DNA of 64,000 nt, from the NCBI GenBank assembly GCA_947459635.1, contig CANHEA010000002.1:1-64000 (forward strand), written 5' to 3'. Source of the stretch: Flavobacteriaceae bacterium. Lineage in GTDB: Bacteria > Bacteroidota > Bacteroidia > Flavobacteriales > Flavobacteriaceae. The position numbers were made by a program, and so were the translations under genes. Shown here piece by piece: positions 32,310 through 43,241 of this stretch. The notes beneath the pieces were generated by a model. The model had not been told where the DNA came from. It ran no database searches and worked only from the letters and a program-made list of their open reading frames with translations. The stretch's first letter is position 1; every line of letters starts with the position of its first letter.

Positions 32310-32464
32310 GCAATTGGGCTTTCCTTTAATTGTCAAAACCAACGCTTCATAACTAAAAACTTATTAACGAAAACGATTGAATTTTGAGAATACTAACAAA
32401 GTATCCAAAATCGTGGTCTTTTTGTGTAAGATGTTTGCTAATTTTACATTTTAATTGTCTAAAA

Positions 32465-33451
32465 ATGTTAAAAATCATAAAAAAGATAGGAGTGCTAACT
32501 TCAGGTGGAGATTCTCCAGGTATGAATGCAGCCATCCGATCAGTAGTCCGAACTTGTGCTTATCATAATGTGGAATGTATTGGTATTTATAGAGGATATC
32601 AAGGCATGATTGAAGGCGACTTCAAGGAAATGGGACCACGAAGTGTAAATAATATCGTCAATAAAGGCGGGACTATCCTTAAATCTGCTCGTTCTAAAGA
32701 ATTCATGACTGCCGAGGGCAGAAAGAAAGCCTATGATCACCTGAAGGCTGCCAATGTAGATGCTTTAGTGGTTATTGGTGGAGACGGAAGTTTTACTGGA
32801 GCGGAAGTGTTTAACAATGAATACAATTTTCCAGTAATGGGAATTCCGGGAACCATTGATAATGATATCTATGGAACCAGCCATACGTTAGGATACGACA
32901 CCGCATTAAATACTGTAGTGGAAGTTATCGACAAAATCCGAGACACGGCCAGTTCACACAACCGATTATTTTTTGTCGAAGTTATGGGGCGAGATGCTGG
33001 TCATATCGCATTAAACGCAGGGATTGGAGCTGGAGCAGAAGAAATATTAATTCCAGAAGAAGACCTTGGTTTAGAAAGATTATTAGATTCTTTGAAAAAG
33101 AGTAAGGCTTCTGGAAAATCTTCTAGTATTGTGGTCATTGCTGAAGGTGACAAAATCGGAAAGAATGTTTTTGAATTGAAAGACTACGTAGAAGCCAATC
33201 TTCCTGAATACGACGTTCGTGTTTCCGTTTTGGGACACATGCAACGAGGCGGCGCACCATCTTGTTTTGATAGAGTATTAGCCAGTCGTCTTGGCGTAAA
33301 AGCGGTCGAATCTTTATTGGAAGGGAAATCTAATTTTATGGTTGGATTGTTGAATGACAAAGTTTCATTGACACCTTTAGAACAAGCCATTAAAGGTCAC
33401 ACAGAAATAGATCGTGAATTACTGCGCGTGTCCGACATCATGTCGACCTAA
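32465..33451 (+). CDS. pfkA: 6-phosphofructokinase
   Basis: 'IGVLTSGGDSPGMNAAIRSVV', 'GGDGSFTGA', 'GIPGTIDNDIYGTSHTLGYDTA' and 'GHMQRGGAPSCFDRVLASRLG'. Start set to the internal ATG. Confidence 0.97.
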   Translation: MLKIIKKIGVLTSGGDSPGMNAAIRSVVRTCAYHNVECIGIYRGYQGMIEGDFKEMGPRSVNNIVNKGGTILKSARSKEFMTAEGRKKAYDHLKAANVDALVVIGGDGSFTGAEVFNNEYNFPVMGIPGTIDNDIYGTSHTLGYDTALNTVVEVIDKIRDTASSHNRLFFVEVMGRDAGHIALNAGIGAGAEEILIPEEDLGLERLLDSLKKSKASGKSSSIVVIAEGDKIGKNVFELKDYVEANLPEYDVRVSVLGHMQRGGAPSCFDRVLASRLGVKAVESLLEGKSNFMVGLLNDKVSLTPLEQAIKGHTEIDRELLRVSDIMST

Positions 33452-33466
33452 AAAAATAATAACTAG

Positions 33467-34537
<1,071 letters not shown>

Positions 34538-34551
34538 TATATTATATTTAC

Positions 34552-34585
34552 AAAGTCCCATTTTCATCAATGGGACTTTTATTTT
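34552..34585 (+). terminator. Intrinsic terminator after gap
   Basis: AAAGTCCCA-ttttcatcaa-TGGGACTTTT. Confidence 0.85.
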
Positions 34586-34587
34586 TA

Positions 34588-34667
34588 GGAGCTATTTCCC
34601 GCTTTTCACTAAATCTTTTGCGCCGAACGCCGGCCCAAAAGGATATCGTTACAATCGGGGCTAGGAC
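34588..34667 (+). repeat. Dispersed structured intergenic element, copy A
   Basis: (T)AGGAGCTATTTCCCGCT..ATCTTTTG/CAAAAGGAT..CAATCGGGGCTAGGA. Confidence 0.85.
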
Positions 34668-34777
34668 CCAGACTTTAAGACGGAATGATTTTTAGATCAT
34701 AGGATTGAATCTTCCAGTTTAAATTCAATAATTACATAATCTTAAGATTTTACAGTCTTAAATTCTAATATTCTAAT

Positions 34778-35629
34778 ATGAAACTACTCGTAGACAGCGG
34801 CTCCACCAAAGCCGATTGGATTGCCATCGATGAAGCAGGAAAGGTGCTTTTTACCACGCAAACCCTGGGTTTAAATCCAGAAGTTTTAACGAAAGAAGAA
34901 ATTATTCATCGCCTTGATGACAAATTTGATATTTCTCACAACAAGGACAAAGCCAGTCATTTGTTCTTCTATGGAGCCGGTTGCGGGACCGATAGAATGA
35001 AGGAGTTCCTAACCCAGGTATTTATAGAATATTTTAGTAAAGCCGCCGTTACTGTTCATGAAGATACTTACGCTGCAGTCTACGCAACGACTCCAAAAGA
35101 CGAGAAAGCCATTGTTTGTATCCTAGGGACTGGTTCAAATTGTAGTTATTTTGACGGAAAAATATTGCATCAAAAAGTACAATCCTTAGGTTATATCGCC
35201 ATGGATGATTGCTCCGGAAACAGATTTGGAAGACATATGTTGCGAGGCTATTATTTCAAAAAAATGCCAATCGAATTAGCCAAAGAATTTGAAGAAGAAT
35301 ACAATGTAGATCCAGATTACATCAAGAACAATCTCTATAAAGAACCAAATCCAAATGCATACTTAGCCACATTTGCCAAGTTCCTCATCAAGCACAAAGA
35401 CAATCCCTATTGCCAAAATATTATTCACGCGGAGATGAAAGATTTCGCAGAAAATTATATCATGCAGTTTGATAATTGTCGCGATGTGTTAGTTCATTTT
35501 GTTGGTTCAATTGCGTTCTACTTGAAAGACGAGCTCGAAGAAGTTTTGGAAAAGTATGATATTAAAGTAGGTAATGTTCTCCGCCGACCAATAGACGGTT
35601 TGATTGCTTATCATATCTTAAACAAATAA
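34778..35629 (+). CDS. BadF/BadG/BcrA/BcrD-type ATPase, probable N-acetylglucosamine kinase
   Basis: 'LLVDSGSTKADWIAID', 'VCILGTGSNCSYFDG' and 'MDDCSGNRFGRHML'. Confidence 0.85.
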   Translation: MKLLVDSGSTKADWIAIDEAGKVLFTTQTLGLNPEVLTKEEIIHRLDDKFDISHNKDKASHLFFYGAGCGTDRMKEFLTQVFIEYFSKAAVTVHEDTYAAVYATTPKDEKAIVCILGTGSNCSYFDGKILHQKVQSLGYIAMDDCSGNRFGRHMLRGYYFKKMPIELAKEFEEEYNVDPDYIKNNLYKEPNPNAYLATFAKFLIKHKDNPYCQNIIHAEMKDFAENYIMQFDNCRDVLVHFVGSIAFYLKDELEEVLEKYDIKVGNVLRRPIDGLIAYHILNK

Positions 35630-35636
35630 CATCATC

Positions 35637-36011
35637 ATGGAAATTGCCATCATCGCACACGACAGAATGAAAGCTGATATGGTGCAGTTCTTAAATAAGA
35701 ACAAAGCAATTTTACATCAAGAACATATCAAGTTGATTGCGACTGGAACTACTGGCGGACAAGCTGAAAATGCAGGTTTCAAAGTCAAAAGAATGTTATC
35801 AGGTCCAATGGGTGGTGACGCCCAAATTGCTGCTAGAGTAGCAGAGGGAAAAACCAAAATGGTACTGTTCTTTAAAGATCCGAATTCAAGTCACCCACAC
35901 GAAGTAGATATCAATATGTTGATTCGTGTTTGTGATGTGCATAATGTACCTTTAGCCACCAACGAAGCGACAGCGCAATTATTACTCAATGCTATCGCGT
36001 TGCCATCATAG
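35637..36011 (+). CDS. mgsA: Methylglyoxal synthase
   Basis: 'IAIIAHDRMKADMVQFL', 'LIATGTTGG', 'MLSGPMGGDAQIAARVAEG' and 'FKDPNSSHPHEVDINMLIRVCDVHNVPLATNEATA'. Confidence 0.96.
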   Translation: MEIAIIAHDRMKADMVQFLNKNKAILHQEHIKLIATGTTGGQAENAGFKVKRMLSGPMGGDAQIAARVAEGKTKMVLFFKDPNSSHPHEVDINMLIRVCDVHNVPLATNEATAQLLLNAIALPS

Positions 36012-36372
36012 CAATTTCTATATTAACGAACTTAGGCAAAGCTGCCACTTGAACCGTTTCTCTTGCAGGAGCGGTTTCTTCATTAAAATACTTACTGTAG
36101 ACAGCATTGATTCTTGCAAAATCATGCATATTGGTAATAAAAATGGTAGTCTTAAATACATTTTCAAAAGTCATTTCTGCTGCTTCCAAAAGTGCTTTTA
36201 AGTTTTGCATCACTTGTTCTGTTTCTGCTTCGATGTCATCTAAGACCAATTCCATAGTTGAGGGATTCAGAGCAATTTGTCCTGAAGTATACAAAGTATC
36301 GCCTAATATCACAGCTTGGCTATAAGGCCCGATGGGTGCAGGCGCATTTTTGGTATAAATGATTTTTTTCAT
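35992..36372 (-). CDS. ridA: RidA family reactive intermediate/imine deaminase
   Basis: 'APAPIGPYSQAVILGDTLYTSGQIALNP' and 'PARETVQVAALPKFVNIEIAMMA'. Confidence 0.95.
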   Translation of the reverse strand: MKKIIYTKNAPAPIGPYSQAVILGDTLYTSGQIALNPSTMELVLDDIEAETEQVMQNLKALLEAAEMTFENVFKTTIFITNMHDFARINAVYSKYFNEETAPARETVQVAALPKFVNIEIAMMATR

Positions 36373-36391
36373 GTGACGAATATTTTTTTTG

Positions 36392-39118
36392 TTATCTTAA
36401 AACTCGATCCGGAATTGTTCTTTTTTCCCACTTGATATCACTTAACACGCCAGACTTGATACCAATAAAGAAACTCCAAAAAGCGTTGGTTCCGTATGGC
36501 GTCCAACTAAAATCCATTCGCCAGCTCAACAAGTCACGAGAGAAACGAAACTGCGTAAAAGTTACACCCTTTTGCACAAGATCATATCCTGTAGAAACAC
36601 CTACTTTCCATTTGGGCGCCAGATCAGAATTTACAGACATCATGACAGAATTTCCAGAAATTTCTTTTTCTCGACGATTATTTGAATAAGTCAACTGATA
36701 GGCAAAAGTAATATCCCACGGCAATTCATAATTGTAGAACCCTTTAAAATCATCCTTTTCTTTGTTGGCATCATCACCAAACTGGTTTGACCTTCGGTCA
36801 CTAAAATCTGTATTCGTTCCGAACAAATCATCTTGTCTACCACCATTTCGAACCCCTTGATCATTTTTCTTTTGGGTGCCATCAGAAGCAAAATCTTTGT
36901 TACTTAGAGAATAATTTACAGTCATATTGGCGCTAGTCATTCGAAATAAGCTTCCGCCGTTATCAATATTGAAAGTGTTAAAAGCCCTTCCTGAATTATC
37001 AATGGCATACGGATTTAAGGTTGTGCCGAAATTGACATTCATTTTATTTTTAAAGAAAGCTGTACCACCGCTAACACGCAGCGGTGCCCACTTTAGAGAG
37101 TCGGCTGTGATATCATAACTTGTCGATAGATTAAGATTATTAAGTAACATGACCTTTCTAGGTTCTGTTTTCGTGGTATCTCTATCAGTAACTTTGGCTT
37201 CAAACGTATTGCTCAAACTAAAGCCAACACTGCTCGAAATGTCTTTGCCTGGAGCACCAAAGATCCCTTGTTCAAATCGAGTATATTCTTTAACCATGGT
37301 GCCACTTCCGTCGGCCGCATAAGTATCATAATATTGCTTAAAACTTGGTGTATAGCTATACGATATAGACGGTCTCATTACATGTCGTATTGCCTGTATC
37401 TTTTTTGTCTCACTAAATTTAAAAGTCCCGTAAATAGTAGTACCAACACTAGAAGAAAAAGAATAGGTCCGGAATGCATCAAACTTATTGACGTCCGCAA
37501 CTTCTTCTTTATTTTTAAGTACATCAAAACTTTTTCGAATCGTTTTTAAGTACCATACTTCTTCATAATTGACAGAAGTAGTGGAACTAAAATACTTAAA
37601 AATTTTAAAATTGGTGCTCAATGGAATACTGTGCTGAAAACCAATCTTAGCATCTTTAAACATCTGTGGCTTGAAAAATAAAGAATCTGTGGTGGCTATT
37701 CTATTTTCTCCTCGAAGATTATATTGCAAATTGACATTTTTAATAAATCCTTTCTTTACACCATCCTTTGGAGCAAAAGGAAAAATACGATCAACACTTA
37801 GTTGTAGTGTCGGTAACGTCATATTTATTTGCTGTGTATTGGTGTTTTGCGAATGAGTAGCAGTCAGCGACATGTTAACCTGAGGAACCGAATTAAATGT
37901 TTTTGAGTAAGAAATAGATGAACTTAAGTTATTGTTCAAACTGGAACCCACATTCACTTGGTTAGCGGACTGTCTATAATAGACGCTACTTCCAAAATTG
38001 ACCGAGGCAGAAAAACGAGAATTTGGACTTGCCTTGGAATCTTGCGAGTGAGACCATTGAATATTATAAATATTGGTTTTCGCATAATCTGGAAAACCTC
38101 TCTCGCTATTGATGAGGTTTTCAAAACGAAAATTGAGATTGCCCCGGAAGAAATACCTTTTCGCATAACTCGACTCCATGCGTGTGGCATAACTACCATT
38201 GGTATAATAATCACCCATAAGGGTCAAATCATAATAGTCACTCAATGCCAAGTAATAACCTCCATTTTGCAAAGAATACCCGCGATCTCTGGTGTCATTC
38301 CAAGTAGGAATTATTAAGCCCGATTGACTCGTTTCTGACATCGGGAAAAAAGCAAATGGTAGCGCGAGTGGTGTTGGCACATCAGCAATAACCATGTTGG
38401 TTAAACCAGTTACCACTTTTTTTCCTGGAACCAATTTCAGGCGGCTCGTTCTAAAGTAGTATTCTGGATCTTCAATATCTTCTGCGGTAGTAAAACGGGC
38501 GCCCTTAAGGAAATATACGGAATCATTAACCCTTTTAGATATTTCAGCGCGAACTTTGAATTCTCCTTGTTCAGTTCTTGAATTCCAAATTAATGCTTTT
38601 TTCGTCTTATAATTAAATCGTATTGAATCTGGTTCTACAACATTAGCACCTTGTTTAAAATTAGGGTACTGTGTATAATTTCCAGTCGAATCTTTAATTC
38701 GGCCTGCGTATACTTCATTCTTTTCGTAATCAAAAACAATGATTCCAGACTTTAACTCAATATCTTGATAATATAATTCAGCCTTGTCATATAAAGTGAT
38801 TAGCTTTTTCTTTTGGTCTAATTTTGTATAAGACTCCGCTTTATACTTTATCTTTCCCTCTAAAACCGACTTCTTTGGCTTAATACTGTCAGTTTTTACG
38901 CTATCAGCAATTTTTCCAATTTCATTAATCGAAATAACGGTGCTGTCTTTTGCTGTCTTTGCTGGGAATGAGGCTGTTTTTTTATCCAGCTCTTGCCCAT
39001 AACCTTTACTGATTCCAATTGTTAGAAAGATGGCTGATAAAACGATATGAAATAAGTTTGTATGCAAAGGTTTTAATGCTATTTTTGTAAAAATATGGCT
39101 TAATTTTTGACGCCCCAA
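36392..39118 (-). CDS. lptD: LPS-assembly protein LptD (Bacteroidota type)
   Basis: OstA-like N-terminal domain, large beta-barrel, 'ALPFAFFPMSETSQSGLIIPTW'. TTG start; a downstream alternative start is possible. Confidence 0.85.
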   Translation of the reverse strand: MGRQKLSHIFTKIALKPLHTNLFHIVLSAIFLTIGISKGYGQELDKKTASFPAKTAKDSTVISINEIGKIADSVKTDSIKPKKSVLEGKIKYKAESYTKLDQKKKLITLYDKAELYYQDIELKSGIIVFDYEKNEVYAGRIKDSTGNYTQYPNFKQGANVVEPDSIRFNYKTKKALIWNSRTEQGEFKVRAEISKRVNDSVYFLKGARFTTAEDIEDPEYYFRTSRLKLVPGKKVVTGLTNMVIADVPTPLALPFAFFPMSETSQSGLIIPTWNDTRDRGYSLQNGGYYLALSDYYDLTLMGDYYTNGSYATRMESSYAKRYFFRGNLNFRFENLINSERGFPDYAKTNIYNIQWSHSQDSKASPNSRFSASVNFGSSVYYRQSANQVNVGSSLNNNLSSSISYSKTFNSVPQVNMSLTATHSQNTNTQQINMTLPTLQLSVDRIFPFAPKDGVKKGFIKNVNLQYNLRGENRIATTDSLFFKPQMFKDAKIGFQHSIPLSTNFKIFKYFSSTTSVNYEEVWYLKTIRKSFDVLKNKEEVADVNKFDAFRTYSFSSSVGTTIYGTFKFSETKKIQAIRHVMRPSISYSYTPSFKQYYDTYAADGSGTMVKEYTRFEQGIFGAPGKDISSSVGFSLSNTFEAKVTDRDTTKTEPRKVMLLNNLNLSTSYDITADSLKWAPLRVSGGTAFFKNKMNVNFGTTLNPYAIDNSGRAFNTFNIDNGGSLFRMTSANMTVNYSLSNKDFASDGTQKKNDQGVRNGGRQDDLFGTNTDFSDRRSNQFGDDANKEKDDFKGFYNYELPWDITFAYQLTYSNNRREKEISGNSVMMSVNSDLAPKWKVGVSTGYDLVQKGVTFTQFRFSRDLLSWRMDFSWTPYGTNAFWSFFIGIKSGVLSDIKWEKRTIPDRVLR

Positions 39119-39204
39119 ACTTAATGATTATTTTCCGTCAAAAATAAGTATAATAAAAAATTAAACACTTAACATTATTACAAAAATTAACATTTATCGA
39201 TACT

Positions 39205-40353
39205 ATGCGTATGCCACATAAATTCAAGTATTTTTCCTTATTTTTCATTTTTGTATTTTCTCTTTCTTCTTATTCGCAATCTTCTGGTAAATTTAAAGTT
39301 ACACTCGACGCTGGTCATGGTGCTCATGATTTTGGCGCTATCTATCACGGACATATTGAAAAAAATATCACTTTAGCAATAGTGCTCAAAGTCGGAAAGA
39401 TTTTGGAAGCTAACCCAAATATTGAAGTAAATTATACGCGAAAGACAGATGTTTTTATTGAACTTGTAGAACGTTCTAGTATTGCCAACAGGGTAGATTC
39501 TAACATATTTGTTTCTATTCATTGTAATGCCAATAAGAATACAGCAGCAGACGGTTGTGAGACTTACGTCATGGGACTTAACAAAAACGCCTCTAACCTT
39601 GCGGTTGCCAAAAGTGAAAATGCTGTAATTACATTGGAGAAAGACTACAAACAAAAGTATGAAGGTTTTGACCCGAATAATCCAAGTTCAATGATCGGTT
39701 TAACGTTAATGCAAGAAGAATATCTTGAAAATAGTATTTCGCTAGCCAGCAAGATTCAAGATCAATTCGCTGGATTAAATAAGAAAACACGAGGCGTAAA
39801 GCAAGCGCCATTCATGGTTTTGCATAAAGCTTACATGCCAAGAGTCTTGATTGAGACTGGATTTATTTCAAATCCAACTGAGGGAGCAATGCTCGACTCC
39901 GAAGATGGCCAACAAGACATCGCGCAAGCCATCGCCAACGCCATCATTAGCTATAAAAAAGAGTATTTCGGAAGCAATAGTAGTGACGTAATTGAAAAAC
40001 CCTCTAAGAAAATGACTGAGGAACCAAAGAAAGAAGAAGTTACCGTTGCGAAGTCTGATAGCGCTATAAATAAGCCAGAGCCTAAATCAGAAAGTGGGAA
40101 CGTCGTTTTTAAAGTTCAAATTGCTGCAGCGAATAAAAAATTAGATTTGATTCCCTCAAATTTTAAAGGACTAAACAATGTGCAATCGACCACAGATAAT
40201 GGACAATTGTATAAATACACTTACGGCGAAACTTCTGATTATGATGCTGCAAAGAAGTTTTTAGAAGAAGCCAAATCAAAGGGATATAGCTCTGCATATC
40301 TGATTGCGTTTAAAGACGGAAAGAAAATTAGTGTTCAAGATGCCTTGAAATAA
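39205..40353 (+). CDS. N-acetylmuramoyl-L-alanine amidase (Amidase_3) with C-terminal SPOR-like domain
   Basis: 'VTLDAGHGAHDFGAIYHGHIEKNI', 'FVSIHCNANKN' and 'PRVLIETGFISNPTE'. C-terminal 'VVFKVQIAAANKKLDL...DAAKKFLEEAKSKGYSSAYLIAFKDG'. Confidence 0.92.
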   Translation: MRMPHKFKYFSLFFIFVFSLSSYSQSSGKFKVTLDAGHGAHDFGAIYHGHIEKNITLAIVLKVGKILEANPNIEVNYTRKTDVFIELVERSSIANRVDSNIFVSIHCNANKNTAADGCETYVMGLNKNASNLAVAKSENAVITLEKDYKQKYEGFDPNNPSSMIGLTLMQEEYLENSISLASKIQDQFAGLNKKTRGVKQAPFMVLHKAYMPRVLIETGFISNPTEGAMLDSEDGQQDIAQAIANAIISYKKEYFGSNSSDVIEKPSKKMTEEPKKEEVTVAKSDSAINKPEPKSESGNVVFKVQIAAANKKLDLIPSNFKGLNNVQSTTDNGQLYKYTYGETSDYDAAKKFLEEAKSKGYSSAYLIAFKDGKKISVQDALK

Positions 40354-40402
40354 TATCTTGAGGTGTACTATTTTATTTTAAATTTGTTTAAATATCAAAA
40401 TT

Positions 40403-41356
40403 TTGAAAATTACAAGAGAAATTAAGACCGCCATACTTGCTATAGCATCTATTTTACTATTTATTTGGGGATATAGCTTCCTAAAAGGAAAAGACTTATT
40501 AGCTGATTATACTACACTTTATGTCGAATATGATAATGTGGAAGGATTGGGGAAATCTGCAGCAGTAACGCTCAATGGTTTATCAATTGGAAAAGTAAAC
40601 GGAATCAAATTTTCTGATAACACCGGAAAGCTAATGGTTGAACTTCAAATCAAATCTGATTTTCCTATTTCGAAATCGAGCGTGGCAACCATCTATGATC
40701 CAGGATTAATCGGAGGGAAACAAATTATGATTGTGCCGAATCTTAATGATAAAGAAATAGCAAAATCTGGTTCAAGATTGATGGGAAATATTAAACCTGG
40801 ATTGACTGATTTGGTTGGAGAAAAACTGGCGCCTTTACAAGCGAAATTAGACAAAGTGTTGTTAAATGCAGATCAATTAATTTCTGGAATCAATAATGTA
40901 CTGGATAAAAAAGGGCAACAAGACCTCAAGAAATCATTAGCAGAACTAAGTGAAACCATGGTTCAGTTTCACAAAGCATCCGAAAGCATGAATGGACTCA
41001 TAGACAATAACAAAAGCAACATTACTGGTATTGTTTCAGATTTTCATAAGACTTCAACAAATTTAGCTAAGATGTCAGATTCCTTAAACAAAGCAGATTT
41101 AGGGAAAACTGTTAAAGATCTCCAAGCAACCTTGCAAAAAGTAGATCATATGTTAGCAGATATGAACGCTGGCAAAGGTACAGCCGGTAAAATGTTAAAA
41201 GATGAAGCCCTCTACAATAATCTTAGTCAAACTTCTAAGGAACTAGAATTGTTATTACAAGACGTGAGACTGAACCCAACAAGATACGTTAATGTTTCGC
41301 TTTTCGGTAAAAAGAATAAACCTTACGTAGCGCCTTCCAATTCAAATACTAAGTAA
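40403..41356 (+). CDS. MlaD/MCE-family protein (outer-membrane lipid asymmetry)
   Basis: TM anchor followed by MCE 'DYTTLYVEYDNVEGLGKSAAVTLNGLSIGKVNGIKF...PGLIGGKQIMIVP'. TTG start. Confidence 0.9.
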   Translation: MKITREIKTAILAIASILLFIWGYSFLKGKDLLADYTTLYVEYDNVEGLGKSAAVTLNGLSIGKVNGIKFSDNTGKLMVELQIKSDFPISKSSVATIYDPGLIGGKQIMIVPNLNDKEIAKSGSRLMGNIKPGLTDLVGEKLAPLQAKLDKVLLNADQLISGINNVLDKKGQQDLKKSLAELSETMVQFHKASESMNGLIDNNKSNITGIVSDFHKTSTNLAKMSDSLNKADLGKTVKDLQATLQKVDHMLADMNAGKGTAGKMLKDEALYNNLSQTSKELELLLQDVRLNPTRYVNVSLFGKKNKPYVAPSNSNTK

Positions 41357-41367
41357 AAATACAAAGT

Positions 41368-42702
41368 ATGCAATATTTAGACAATTTGTTTTTTGCCATA
41401 ATTCTCGCCATTGGTGTGTCTTATTTTGTAAAGAATGTAAAGAAGATCATTCGCAATATCAAATTAGGTCAAGACATTGATCGTTCTGATCGTTCTTCTG
41501 ATCGATGGAGAAACATGGCCATGATTGCATTAGGTCAATCCAAAATGGTGAAACGTCCAATCGCTGGATTCTTACATATCATCGTATACGTTGGTTTTGT
41601 TATCATCAATATCGAAGTTCTAGAAATTATTATTGATGGATTGTTCGGAACACACCGTGTTTTCTCCTTTCTTGGAACATTGTACGATATATTAATAGGC
41701 TCATTTGAAATTCTAGCATTGCTAGTTTTAATCGCAGTAATTGTTTTCCTAGTTCGCAGAAATATCATCAAATTAAGAAGATTTGTAAGTTCAGATCTAA
41801 AAGGTTGGCCAAAAAGTGATGCGAATTATATTTTGTATTTTGAAATTGTATTGATGTCTCTTTTTCTATTGATGAATGCCGCGGATTTTCATTTGCAACA
41901 TATTCCTGGCGGTTTTGGACATTATGAGCAAGCGGGCTCCTTTCCAATCTCGCACTTGATTGCACCTTTCTTTAATGGAATGAATCCAACATCTGTAGCC
42001 TTTTTTGAAAGAATCTTTTGGTGGTTGCATATCACTGGAATCTTAGTCTTCTTAAATTATTTATATTTTTCCAAACATTTACACATACTCTTAGCATTTC
42101 CGAATACGTATTTCGCGGACCTAAATCCAAAAGGACAGTTCGACAATCTAGCATCTGTTACTAATGAAGTAAAATTGATGATGGATCCCAATGCAGATCC
42201 ATACGCCGCCGCTCCAGTCGATGAAAATGCAACTCCAGCTAAATTTGGAGCTAGTGATGTACAAGATCTCAATTGGGTGCAATTACTGAATGCTTATACG
42301 TGTACTGAATGCGGTCGATGTACTTCATCTTGCCCAGCCAATCAAACAGGTAAAAAACTATCTCCTCGTAAAATCATGATGGATACAAGAGATAGATTAG
42401 AGGAAGTGGGTAAAAATATTGACGCAAATAATGGTATTTTTGTGCCCGATAATAAAATGCTACTCAATGACTATATTACTGCAGAAGAGCTGTGGGCATG
42501 TACGTCTTGTAATGCATGTGTTGAAGAATGTCCAGTGAATATTAGTCCTCTTTCAATCATTATGGATATGCGACGTTATTTAGTAATGGAACAAAGCGCA
42601 GCACCAATGTCACTTAATGCAATGATGACGAATATCGAAAATAATGGTGCGCCATGGCAATACAATCAGCAAGACCGATTGAATTGGAAGAATGAAAATT
42701 AA
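41368..42702 (+). CDS. Membrane (Fe-S)-binding oxidoreductase subunit, HdrC/D-like with two 4Fe-4S clusters
   Basis: Multi-TM nitrate-reductase-gamma-like region, then 'CTECGRCTSSCPA' and 'CTSCNACVEECPVN'. Confidence 0.9.
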   Translation: MQYLDNLFFAIILAIGVSYFVKNVKKIIRNIKLGQDIDRSDRSSDRWRNMAMIALGQSKMVKRPIAGFLHIIVYVGFVIINIEVLEIIIDGLFGTHRVFSFLGTLYDILIGSFEILALLVLIAVIVFLVRRNIIKLRRFVSSDLKGWPKSDANYILYFEIVLMSLFLLMNAADFHLQHIPGGFGHYEQAGSFPISHLIAPFFNGMNPTSVAFFERIFWWLHITGILVFLNYLYFSKHLHILLAFPNTYFADLNPKGQFDNLASVTNEVKLMMDPNADPYAAAPVDENATPAKFGASDVQDLNWVQLLNAYTCTECGRCTSSCPANQTGKKLSPRKIMMDTRDRLEEVGKNIDANNGIFVPDNKMLLNDYITAEELWACTSCNACVEECPVNISPLSIIMDMRRYLVMEQSAAPMSLNAMMTNIENNGAPWQYNQQDRLNWKNEN

Positions 42703-42789
42703 TATATAATAAAATAAAAATTCTCTTATAGGTGAGGTTAAGGGTGTTTTTAATCAATTTTGGCAAAATAAATTAGAAACAAAACGAAA

Positions 42790-43236
42790 ATGAAAACAGA
42801 AGATTTAGACAAGCAGTTAATCGCTGCTACAGAAAATGGACATACGATTAGTCCAATTCTACCTGAGGGAATTAAGAATTATTTGATTGATATTGATGGA
42901 ACCGTATGCGATGATATTCCGAACGAAGAGCCGGAAAGAATGTTAACCGCGGACGTTTATCCAGATGCTTTGGTAACTCTAAATAAATGGTACGACGAAG
43001 GACACATTATATTCTTTTTTACTTCACGAACAGAAGCGCACAGAGAATATACTGAAATTTGGTTAAAGAAACACGGATTCAAATACCACGGTATTTTATT
43101 CGGAAAACCTAGAGGAGGAAATTACCATTGGATCGACAATCATTTAGTAAAAGCAACCCGTTATAGAGGAAAGTTTACGGATTTGATTGAAAAAGAAGTA
43201 ACTATTCAAGTATTCGATGACGGAAAACACGAATAA
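42790..43236 (+). CDS. HAD-like phosphatase-fold protein
   Basis: 'YLIDIDGTVCDDIPNEEPERM' (DxDGT), 'HIIFFFTSRTEAHREYTEIWLKKHGF' and 'WIDNHL'. Confidence 0.75.
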   Translation: MKTEDLDKQLIAATENGHTISPILPEGIKNYLIDIDGTVCDDIPNEEPERMLTADVYPDALVTLNKWYDEGHIIFFFTSRTEAHREYTEIWLKKHGFKYHGILFGKPRGGNYHWIDNHLVKATRYRGKFTDLIEKEVTIQVFDDGKHE

Positions 43237-43241
43237 AGTGG

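Noticed and set aside
34690-34777. AT-rich 'cttaagattttacagtcttaaattctaatattctaat' before the GlcNAc-kinase gene considered as a regulatory repeat
   Set aside because: Low-complexity AAT/TCT-type sequence is common upstream of genes in such genomes, and no conserved structure was found.
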